Assembly: GCA_016939365.1 (NCBI GenBank)
Contig: JAFGHD010000082.1
Location: 1-64,000, forward strand
DNA: 64,000 nucleotides
Reading direction: 5' to 3'
Origin: Bacteroidales bacterium
GTDB taxonomy: Bacteria > Bacteroidota > Bacteroidia > Bacteroidales > JAFGHD01
The translations under genes were made by a program, and so were the position numbers. This document shows, in pieces, positions 7,741 to 14,582 of this stretch; the first letter of the stretch is position 1, and each line of letters starts with the position of its first letter. The notes under the pieces are model-generated. The model did no database searches and was not told where the DNA came from. It saw only the letters and a list, made by a program, of their open reading frames with translations.

Positions 7741-8157
7741 ATGGCAATCATGAAATGGAATTTATTCCCCGGTCTGTCTGAGATGATGGATCATATGGCA
7801 CCCGGAAGGGATTTTGCATACAGGAGCAACTGTGTTCCGCAGCCTTCCGCCAATATCATGGAAAGCGAAGAGGGATTCAGGATCGATATGGCACTTCCCG
7901 GACGCGACAAAAAAGAGATCGAGATCAAACTGGAAAAGAACATACTGACCATATCATCATCAGCCGATAAAAACGAAGGTGATGGATACACCCGCCGTGA
8001 GTTTTGGGCCGGTCCGTTCTGCAGGTCCTTCATGCTTTCGGACCGGATCGATGCCGAAGGGATCAGGGCCGGGTACCAGGATGGTATCCTGAGCATCCAT
8101 CTCCCGAAGCATGAAAAAGACCGTAAGCCTCTTAAGCGTGAGATATCTGTGGCCTGA
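7741..8157 (+). CDS. Hsp20/alpha-crystallin family small heat-shock protein
   Basis: A 138-residue small heat-shock protein, a chaperone without ATPase activity that holds unfolding proteins in soluble complexes. After a short hydrophobic N-terminal arm (MKWNLFPGLSEMMDHM), the alpha-crystallin domain runs from about residue 38 (PSANIMESEEGFRIDMALPGRDKKEIEIKLE) to about residue 128. The typical features ILTISSSADK, the aromatic strand EFWAGPFCRSFMLSD and the closing GYQDGILSIHLPK are present. A conserved IxI/V motif after the domain is not obvious; the tail KPLKREISVA may serve, its I-S-V fitting the pattern. The gene is monocistronic: a strong Shine-Dalgarno and a sigma-54-like site lie upstream, and a hairpin terminator follows. 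Confidence 0.93.
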   Translation: MAIMKWNLFPGLSEMMDHMAPGRDFAYRSNCVPQPSANIMESEEGFRIDMALPGRDKKEIEIKLEKNILTISSSADKNEGDGYTRREFWAGPFCRSFMLSDRIDAEGIRAGYQDGILSIHLPKHEKDRKPLKREISVA

Positions 8158-8202
8158 TGATGAAGGAGGATTGTCCTGAAGCATGGCTCCAGGCAACGGC
8201 AT

Positions 8203-8237
8203 AACCCTGACAGGCAGGAGCAGTCAGGGTTTTTTTA
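8203..8237 (+). terminator. Rho-independent terminator of hsp20
   Basis: Inverted repeat AACCCTGAC (8203-8211) and GTCAGGGTT (8223-8231) with an 11-base loop, running directly into a tract of T residues (8230-8237). Confidence 0.88.
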
Positions 8238-8313
8238 TTTCCTGATGCGAATGAAAACTGTAATTTAGCTCTCTCTTTTACAGGAAGGACAACCTGAATC
8301 CAATCCGAAGGTT

Positions 8314-9150
8314 ATGATACAATTCGATCTGTATTCCCCGACCATGGAGGAACTCTCCTCACGCGTCTCCGGTCTGGTGAAAGATCATCCGGAGCTTAAA
8401 GATATACTTTCCCTGATGGGCTATATTGATTTGACCACCCTGGAGGGAACGGATCATCCCGGTCGGATCGAAGCGTTCTGCCATCATGCGCTTGAGCTCG
8501 GATCCCTGTCGCCCTGGATGCCTCCTCCTGCAGCCGTGTGTGTCTATCCGGTTTTCGTCCGGACCGCCTGCAAGGTACTGAAGGACTCCCCGGTGAAGGT
8601 GGCTTCCGTGGCAGGCGCCTTCCCTTCCGGACAGAGTCCCCTGCCGGTCAGGCTGGATGAGATCCGGTTTGCACTCAATGAGGGTGCACAGGAGATCGAT
8701 ACCGTCATACCGCCAGGTAAGATCATATCCGGCCGGTTTGACGAAATCGCTGAGGAGTTGCATACCATGCATGAACTGTGCCGGGAGGTACCACTGAAGG
8801 TGATCCTGGAGACCGGCGAGCTCAGACACCCGGATTTGATCCGGAAAGCCTGCGAAATCGCACTGAACTCCGGCGCTGGATTCCTGAAGACCTCCACCGG
8901 GAAGACAGGTACCGGAGCTACACCGGAGGCCTTCCTGATCATGCTGGATACAGTAGCGGAGTATCACCGCAAAACTGGAAAGAGGGCCGGGATCAAGGCA
9001 TCGGGAGGCATTGCCACTCCGGAACAGGCCGGCATCTATGAGGGCCTGGTGCGTTCTGTGGCCGGAGAATCATGGCTCACCCCCCAACACTTCCGGATCG
9101 GCGCAAGCCGTCTCGCAGACAGGATCGCCGAACTGGCCGTAACCGAATAG
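8314..9150 (+). CDS. deoC: Deoxyribose-phosphate aldolase
   Basis: A 278-residue class I aldolase (TIM barrel) that cleaves 2-deoxyribose-5-phosphate to glyceraldehyde-3-phosphate and acetaldehyde in deoxynucleoside catabolism. Visible motifs: MGYIDLTTLEGTD near residue 30 (the D-x-T-x-L start of the barrel), AVCVYPVFV, VASVAGAFPSGQ, EIDTVIPPG, VILETGEL, FLKTSTGK with the Schiff-base lysine at Lys192, and GIKASGGI with the second catalytic lysine at Lys228. Length and motif order agree with the longer DeoC subfamily. No other deo genes adjoin it. Confidence 0.95.
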   Translation: MIQFDLYSPTMEELSSRVSGLVKDHPELKDILSLMGYIDLTTLEGTDHPGRIEAFCHHALELGSLSPWMPPPAAVCVYPVFVRTACKVLKDSPVKVASVAGAFPSGQSPLPVRLDEIRFALNEGAQEIDTVIPPGKIISGRFDEIAEELHTMHELCREVPLKVILETGELRHPDLIRKACEIALNSGAGFLKTSTGKTGTGATPEAFLIMLDTVAEYHRKTGKRAGIKASGGIATPEQAGIYEGLVRSVAGESWLTPQHFRIGASRLADRIAELAVTE

Positions 9151-9215
9151 AACACAGCGAACAATTTTAGCGGAATATTGTTTCAACAATCATATCCATT
9201 ATTAAAACCGAAAAG

Positions 9216-10013
9216 ATGAGAAAGATCATACCATTAATGCTGATCCTTTATGCCGCGACAACGGCGCACGCACAGACCACACTCGATACGGCGGTAAACT
9301 TCTCCGTAAAAGACACATACGGTAATACAATCGAGCTTTTCCCCATCCTGGATCAGAACAAGTTCGTAGTCATTGACTTTTTCAGCACGGCCTGCGGGGC
9401 ATGCCAGCTTTATGCCCCTGATATGCAGGCGGCTTATGAAGCCTTCGGTTGCAATGAGGGCAATGTTTTTGTCATGGGTATTGACAAGGGCAATGACAAC
9501 ATTGATGTCATCCTGTTCGACTCCATTTACGGAATCCAGTATCCCGGTATCAGCGGCAATGAAGGCGGGGGCAATCTGGTACACATGAACTATGAGCTTC
9601 AGGGGACTCCGACTGTCGTGGTGATCGATCCCGACCGCAGCATCGCGGTCAAGCAGGTGTATCCTCCCAACACCGCAAACCTTGTGGATACCATCCTATG
9701 GGCAGGTGGATTGCTTGCTTCGTGCATGACAGGTATCGCCGAGTCATCAGCAGGGGAGAATCTGAAGATATGGCCCAACCCGGCAGGTGATGTCATTCAT
9801 ACTGCATTTCAACGGATCCATTCAGGACCCGTGGGTTTTGAGGTCATCGATATGGCAGGGAACCGGGTTCTGATGGTTGAATCCGAATGGTTGGGGCCGG
9901 GCAGCCACGCGGTGCAGATCAACTCCTCGGCGCTGAGATCGGGCATCTATCTCCTGCGGATGACAGACGCGGAATCATCCACCGGACAATCTGCCCGGGT
10001 GGTCATCCGGTAG
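9216..10013 (+). CDS. Exported thioredoxin-fold protein with T9SS sorting domain
   Basis: A 265-residue secreted protein. A signal peptide (residues 1-20, ending AHAQ) is followed by a TlpA/AhpC-like thioredoxin fold with FFSTACGACQLYAPDM, so the redox pair is Cys60 and Cys63 (CGAC), and by QGTPTVVVIDPD (cis-Pro loop). From about residue 185 a type A T9SS C-terminal sorting domain is seen: LKIWPNPAGD, FEVIDMAGNRV, LRSGIYLLRM and a basic end, VVIR. The protein is therefore predicted to cross the outer membrane and be anchored or released outside, unlike the usual periplasmic TlpA proteins. Its 3' end overlaps the convergent TPR gene by 11 bases. The substrate is unknown. Confidence 0.88.
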   Translation: MRKIIPLMLILYAATTAHAQTTLDTAVNFSVKDTYGNTIELFPILDQNKFVVIDFFSTACGACQLYAPDMQAAYEAFGCNEGNVFVMGIDKGNDNIDVILFDSIYGIQYPGISGNEGGGNLVHMNYELQGTPTVVVIDPDRSIAVKQVYPPNTANLVDTILWAGGLLASCMTGIAESSAGENLKIWPNPAGDVIHTAFQRIHSGPVGFEVIDMAGNRVLMVESEWLGPGSHAVQINSSALRSGIYLLRMTDAESSTGQSARVVIR

Positions 10014-12231
10014 CATACTTCAGGTAATCGGCCATGAAATTCAATTCTGTTAAGGGTATACCATGGCTTTCCAGCATGCCTGAATCATTGCGGAAACCTG
10101 TCATAAACCTTTCCACGTCATTGCCCGGATGATGAATGCTTCCCCTGTAATGCCTGATCGCTTCTTTCCGGTCGCCCAGGCACCAGAAAACATGTCCGGC
10201 ATTCATGAGGTCAAACTGGTCGGGCGTGTCATCCACAAGCCTTTTGTAATAAGCTTTCGCCTCATCGAAACGACCCGTCAACAGAAGGCTCCAGGCAATC
10301 AGCCTGTGAATTTTCCTGTTTTCAGGCTCCCTGACTTCGGCCCTGAAGTACCAGTTTAAAGCCTCATCATATTCCCCCAGATCGAAATGGCAATGTCCGA
10401 TATGGGTCATGACACGGATATTTCCAGGAACCAGCTTGTCTGCCTCCACGAACCAGGCTATCGATTCACGGTAATCCTTTATCTTCCTGTAGCATAGACC
10501 CAGTTTCTGCAGTATCCAGAAACGGTTGGCATCGAAGAGTTCCGCCTTGAGATACCAGGTCACCGCGTCTTTGTACAGGTCAAGCTTTTCAAAGGTGTAA
10601 CCCATTTTTTCGAACAGCTCGAAATCTGCTTCGCCCTCACCGGCGAGCCAGTGGAATACATCCTGGGAATCACGCCAGTACTCCCGCTTAAAATAGAATT
10701 CTGCCATGTTCCTGTAGAAATCCCTGTCCGGGATGATGATCCGGAACGAATTGAACCGGTGAAAAGAAAAGGGTTTGGCAAAGGGATCCGTAAAATCCTG
10801 ATGGTATGAAAACAGCTTGAAGAATCTGTAAAGGTCCTGTACATATTGGGAAATGATGTTTCGGGATATCGCCGACTGATTCAGCATTTCGTCTTCGCGG
10901 GCCAGTTCTGCAAGCTGTTCCACTTCCGCGTTGAACATATCCAGCATGATCTTTTTCTGTCTTGGCGGCAGATACCCGATATTCAGACAAAAGGAGTACT
11001 TGTCGGAATTGCACATATAAAATGACCGTGCCAATCCATCCGTAAAAAGCGCAGTGTCGATCTCATCCTGTTCGTGTTGCATGGCCCTGGTTACTGAGGG
11101 GTGGTCAGGATAAAAGGGCATAAACCAGTTCACCATTTCATCAAAGAAGTCAAAGTGCTTCAGCCGGGAAAAGGCAGAGAGAAAGACATCTGTTCCTTCG
11201 AGCTGCATCCGTGAGAGATCCTGCAGTTTATCGAGCAATTCGGGTGAGTCCTCAAAAACCACCTCCCAGTCGGGATTCCGGTCAGCATCGGGGTCAACGG
11301 GGAACAGTGTATCCGGATCAAGCTTGTCCCGCAACCTGGGTTGTATCTTCTCCACCTCCGGCAGAATCTCTTCGTCGAGCCGGCGTGATATTTTCTCAGT
11401 TTCCTTTGACTTCAGCATCTGGAGAGCTATCATCCGGAACGATTCCCTGTTGCCTGGGATTTCTGTATATGCTGCCAGCTTTCTGTTCAGTTCAGGGTAA
11501 AGAATGAGACGCCTGTCGTGGATGATCAGGGATAGGAGAAGGCCGGTAAGGGAGCGGCAACGGATTTGCTCCGACACATCGGATCCGTAATGAATGAGCA
11601 GTTCGACCTTCCCTGGATGAAAATACCGGATGAGGCTGAGCGTCAACGCACTGACGACAACACATTTCTGATGCCAGGGAATATTCCCTGAATCCAAAAC
11701 CGATCTGAACAGATGGGTATCCGCTTCGGAAAACTGATCAGCGAGCCAGACCAGGTCGAAAATCCTTCTGATGACCTCAAGGTCTTCCGGCGCCGATCCC
11801 AGCACTCTGCCGCTTTCCCCGGGCATGATCTCCGAGATGTCGGCACGGAACTGTATACCCGTCAGAGCCTCCTGTGCGACCTCATTCGGCTGTTTTACCT
11901 CCTTATCAAGGATGCGTTTCATCCGGAAGGGGTATCCTGTGCCGGACTTCTTCAGGATCTGATGTCCTGCCTGGTCGGCCAGTTCCAGCAGGGATAACTG
12001 TAACTTGCTGAAAATCTGATCCCTGGAAAGATCTTCCACGTCCTCCATGGCATACTTCAGGAGGTTGCCATAAGTGGCATCAAGCGATTCCACCTGCGAG
12101 ACATACTCCTCCCGACCTGACTCCCCGGCAAGAGATTTCACCCTGTCAATGGCCTCCTTCAGCCTCCGGCCCAATATGAGAGAGATGATCTGATCCAGCT
12201 CATCGGATATTTTATTCTTTCCCTCGTTCAT
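10003..12231 (-). CDS. Large soluble TPR-repeat protein
   Basis: A 742-residue protein without a signal peptide or membrane segment. The first about 500 residues are helical, acidic and not assignable to a family I recognise. The C-terminal 230 residues hold at least four tetratricopeptide repeats in sequence (FEKMGYTFEKLDLYKDAVTWY, LQKLGLCYRKIKDYRESIAWF, MTHIGHCHFDLGEYDEALNWY, LIAWSLLLTGRFDEAKAYY), which mediate protein-protein contacts. I start at MNEGKNKISDELDQI (ATG at 12231). That ATG lies inside the end of the upstream lipoprotein gene (20-base overlap), suggesting translational coupling. The pair may form a functional unit, but no function can be named. Confidence 0.8.
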   Translation of the reverse strand: MNEGKNKISDELDQIISLILGRRLKEAIDRVKSLAGESGREEYVSQVESLDATYGNLLKYAMEDVEDLSRDQIFSKLQLSLLELADQAGHQILKKSGTGYPFRMKRILDKEVKQPNEVAQEALTGIQFRADISEIMPGESGRVLGSAPEDLEVIRRIFDLVWLADQFSEADTHLFRSVLDSGNIPWHQKCVVVSALTLSLIRYFHPGKVELLIHYGSDVSEQIRCRSLTGLLLSLIIHDRRLILYPELNRKLAAYTEIPGNRESFRMIALQMLKSKETEKISRRLDEEILPEVEKIQPRLRDKLDPDTLFPVDPDADRNPDWEVVFEDSPELLDKLQDLSRMQLEGTDVFLSAFSRLKHFDFFDEMVNWFMPFYPDHPSVTRAMQHEQDEIDTALFTDGLARSFYMCNSDKYSFCLNIGYLPPRQKKIMLDMFNAEVEQLAELAREDEMLNQSAISRNIISQYVQDLYRFFKLFSYHQDFTDPFAKPFSFHRFNSFRIIIPDRDFYRNMAEFYFKREYWRDSQDVFHWLAGEGEADFELFEKMGYTFEKLDLYKDAVTWYLKAELFDANRFWILQKLGLCYRKIKDYRESIAWFVEADKLVPGNIRVMTHIGHCHFDLGEYDEALNWYFRAEVREPENRKIHRLIAWSLLLTGRFDEAKAYYKRLVDDTPDQFDLMNAGHVFWCLGDRKEAIRHYRGSIHHPGNDVERFMTGFRNDSGMLESHGIPLTELNFMADYLKYATG

Positions 12232-12742
12232 AACGGTTATCGGAATTCCAGTCAAAGCAACACCGATATACTGCCAGGTCATTGGTTCCCTCGGACCTGG
12301 TCAGGTCTTCAAAAGTGACCACCTTGTCAATCTCGGGATCATCCCCTTTGCCATGATAGTTCTTTGCATTTCCGGAAAGCAGAAGCTGATCACCCCGTTT
12401 TTTGAGGGTGGCACTAAACGACTTGAGCGTACCTGCAAAGGAAACGCTATACGGAAGATAGAAGCTTCCGCTCATGTTTTCATTGAAAAGATTGGGAACT
12501 GCAACATAAACCGTCAGGTAATCTTCACCGGCCTGTTCAAACCTGACCGTAATACTCCTGCCGGTGAGGGTTTCATTGCTCACTGAATTATAAACATCCG
12601 CAGTGCCCATGAAAGTTCCCAGCCATGACGAGATGGTACAGTCATAACAGTTGGTGGTTTCCTCCTCCTTGTCCTTGCTGCATGAGGCGATCATGATCAC
12701 CGCCATCATCAGCATCCAGAATGTTTTGCAGCCTCGCTTCAT
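12212..12742 (-). CDS. Predicted lipoprotein of unknown function
   Basis: A 176-residue protein with a lipoprotein signal: MKRGCKTFWM followed by a hydrophobic core and lipobox IASC, so the mature N-terminus would be Cys21. A CYDC pair follows about 12 residues later. The rest reads as a beta-rich domain with T/S-rich strands (ITVRFEQAGEDYLTVYVAVP, LKSFSATLKKRGDQLLLSG) and no match that I can name. The start is the ATG at 12742, ten bases after a predicted transcription start. It overlaps the TPR gene downstream by 20 bases and resembles in layout the small lipoprotein on the opposite strand at 12.9 kb. The family is unknown. Confidence 0.7.
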   Translation of the reverse strand: MKRGCKTFWMLMMAVIMIASCSKDKEEETTNCYDCTISSWLGTFMGTADVYNSVSNETLTGRSITVRFEQAGEDYLTVYVAVPNLFNENMSGSFYLPYSVSFAGTLKSFSATLKKRGDQLLLSGNAKNYHGKGDDPEIDKVVTFEDLTRSEGTNDLAVYRCCFDWNSDNRYERGKE

Positions 12743-12756
12743 TCCTTCGGTTTTCT

Positions 12757-12764
12757 CAAAGATA
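12757..12764 (-). promoter_or_regulatory. -7 element for the lipoprotein/TPR operon
   Basis: TATCTTTG on the minus strand matches TAnnTTTG and ends 14 bases before the ATG at 12742. A TTTG (12788-12791 on the minus strand) lies 23 bases upstream, slightly beyond the usual spacing. Confidence 0.55.
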
Positions 12765-12910
12765 ACAAGAAAGAGCGTACAATATTTCAAAACAAAGGCG
12801 AAATTTGGGGATTTCCGTATCCCCGCCTGAAGTATCCAGGGCGGCTGAACCACCGGTTATCAAAATTGGCATATTTTTAGCAACGTGTTAAAGCCAACAC
12901 TTCATGATCC

Positions 12911-13330
12911 ATGAAAGCAAAAACAGCATTTGCAGGCCTCTCCATGATGATGACCCTGTTTATGGGAAGTTGCACCACAGATGAAAATAATGACGTCACC
13001 CCTGCCGATGACCGGGATCAGTTTCTCGGAAGCTGGAATGTGAATGAGACCTGTCAGCGTGATGCCTATTCGGTAGAGATCATCAGGGATCCTTCCAACA
13101 GCAGCCAGGTGATCATCCGCAACTTCTGGCTGATCGGTTACAACGAAAAAGCGCCATATGCCATTGTCGCAGGCAGCTCCATCGTTATTCCTGAGCAAAC
13201 CATGTGCGATAACAATTCGAATGAAGTCTCAGGCAGCGGGACGCTCGACAAGAACAGAATCACCTGGAACTATACGGTCAATGACGGTGCCGATTTGTGG
13301 ACCTGTTCCGCAACTTACGAAAAACAGTAA
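12911..13330 (+). CDS. Small predicted lipoprotein
   Basis: A 139-residue protein with a lipoprotein signal peptide (MKAKTAFAGLSMMMTLFMGSC, lipid-bearing Cys21) followed by an acidic linker rich in Asp and Asn. The mature domain begins QFLGSWNVNETC and ends WTCSATYEKQ, with further cysteines between. This is like many small lipocalin-like beta-barrel lipoproteins of Bacteroidota (FLGSWxVxExC opening). It has no enzyme motifs. Its stop codon (13328-13330) directly abuts the stop codon of the convergent DUF4296 gene with no base between. The function is unknown; an outer-membrane or periplasmic location is inferred from the lipobox. Confidence 0.72.
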   Translation: MKAKTAFAGLSMMMTLFMGSCTTDENNDVTPADDRDQFLGSWNVNETCQRDAYSVEIIRDPSNSSQVIIRNFWLIGYNEKAPYAIVAGSSIVIPEQTMCDNNSNEVSGSGTLDKNRITWNYTVNDGADLWTCSATYEKQ

Positions 13331-13690
13331 TCATCTTTCATCCTCTTCGGTCTGCAGGCGGCTGATCAGTGTGATCACTTCACCATACATCCTGTCGAAC
13401 TCTTCCATGTCCTGCTGATACCAGTCCAGGTTATCCTCAAAGCCATCCCGCGTCAGCCCATATTCATCGAGAATATCCCTGAAATACTGATCCTGGATGG
13501 TTTTGACCTGTTCACCGTTTTTTTGTTTGACGTAAAGTATGGCTTCCGCCATGTGCATTCTCGCAAGAAGGACTACCATTGTATCCCTGGGTATCAATGA
13601 TCCGGGAGGATCGGATTCAGGCGTTACCTCACGGGTACAGGATGCCAGGAAAATGATCAGACACAGTATGAGCCCTGTGGGTGGTCTCAT
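13331..13690 (-). CDS. DUF4296-type lipoprotein
   Basis: A 119-residue protein with signal peptide and lipobox LASC (Cys18). The mature part, GSLIPRDTMVVLLARMHMAEAILYVKQ with a following helical region (YFRDILDEYGLTRDGFEDNLDWYQQD), matches the pattern I know for DUF4296, a Bacteroidota-specific family of unknown role. Its start overlaps the end of the OmpH-like gene by four bases (ATGA), so the two are co-translated. Nothing in the sequence gives a biochemical activity. Confidence 0.75.
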   Translation of the reverse strand: MRPPTGLILCLIIFLASCTREVTPESDPPGSLIPRDTMVVLLARMHMAEAILYVKQKNGEQVKTIQDQYFRDILDEYGLTRDGFEDNLDWYQQDMEEFDRMYGEVITLISRLQTEEDER

Positions 13691-14373
13691 TTTTTGCCGG
13701 AATGAAGTGCGTCATATTCCCGGTTAAGCCCGTCGAGCACCACCGGGGTAATGTCGAAAGTATCGCGGGCAAGCAGTATGGAGCCGCCGCTGTTGTAGTT
13801 CAGGATATAGTCATAACCTTCCGTAAGGTTAAGCCGTTCCAGGAAATTGGTTACGCTGTCAAGCAGGACGATATTGAGCTCCAGCTCCTTCTCAGCTATT
13901 TCAGCCGCGTATTGGTCCCGAAGCCTGAAAAGCGCCTCCTGCTCCATCATCAATTTTTCATATATCTGCTGAGCGCTGGATTCTGAAATGGACTGGGCTG
14001 CGATCTGTTCCTGGAAGTAGGCTGCATCTTCCTCATAGGCTTTCTGACGCGTTTTGAGTTCTTCCTCCCGGCGGGCCTCTTCGCGGTCCAGTTGATCTTT
14101 CAGGCGGGTTACCAGCTTGTATCGCTCGAGGATCACATCTGAGTTGACGAAAGCGATTTCAGGGGCCGGACCACCGGCGGGACGAGCCTCCGGGACAGGC
14201 AATACAGGGGGCTTCTGCGGACCCCGGCCGGTGAAATACAGAATATATAGCACGACCAATCCGGCCAATAGAATAATATGGATCAGCCAGGGCAGATGCC
14301 CGCCCTGCGAACGTTTGATGACCTGATTGGCCTCCGCCCCCGCCTGGTGATCTTCATTTGTGCCTGCTGTCAT
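13687..14373 (-). CDS. Membrane-anchored OmpH/Skp-like protein
   Basis: A 228-residue protein. A cytoplasmic N-terminal tail (about 27 residues, with KRS) is followed by one membrane segment at about 28-47 (LPWLIHIILLAGLVVLYILYF), a Pro-rich linker and a periplasmic OmpH/Skp-like region. That region opens with IAFVNSDVILERYKLVTRLKDQL and continues as a long charged coiled coil (about residues 85-165). It then ends in a beta part with YDYILNYNSGGSILLARDTFDITPVVLDGLNREYD, the typical OmpH ending. Soluble Skp-type chaperones have a cleavable signal peptide; this one seems anchored in the inner membrane. It overlaps the DUF4296 gene by four bases. A chaperone role for outer-membrane proteins is inferred from the family. 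Confidence 0.8.
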   Translation of the reverse strand: MTAGTNEDHQAGAEANQVIKRSQGGHLPWLIHIILLAGLVVLYILYFTGRGPQKPPVLPVPEARPAGGPAPEIAFVNSDVILERYKLVTRLKDQLDREEARREEELKTRQKAYEEDAAYFQEQIAAQSISESSAQQIYEKLMMEQEALFRLRDQYAAEIAEKELELNIVLLDSVTNFLERLNLTEGYDYILNYNSGGSILLARDTFDITPVVLDGLNREYDALHSGKK

Positions 14374-14428
14374 TTCTTTTGTTATTGTGTTTAATTAAAA
14401 AACTGTTTAAATACATTTCTGTTGAACC

Positions 14429-14480
14429 TCAGAGACTGTTTAAAATTGAATTTCCGAAACTGATAATACGAAAAATGAAA
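14429..14480. repeat. Dispersed repeat, copy A
   Basis: TCAGAGACTGTT followed by TAAAATTGA and an AT-rich tail. A second copy lies at 52051-52100, with the same 12-base start, AAAATTGA after a one-base gap, and similar GAAA.TGAT.ACGA downstream. The 209-base gap here (14374-14582) otherwise holds no gene. It could be the end of a lost mobile element. Confidence 0.45.
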
Positions 14481-14582
14481 CATGAATTTCTCTATATTAA
14501 AGTCTCCGCATCCCCAGGGGGTGTAGTGAATCGGTCCAGGGGATGTCAACTGAAAATATGTTCCGTTCAATGAAAAGGGAGA

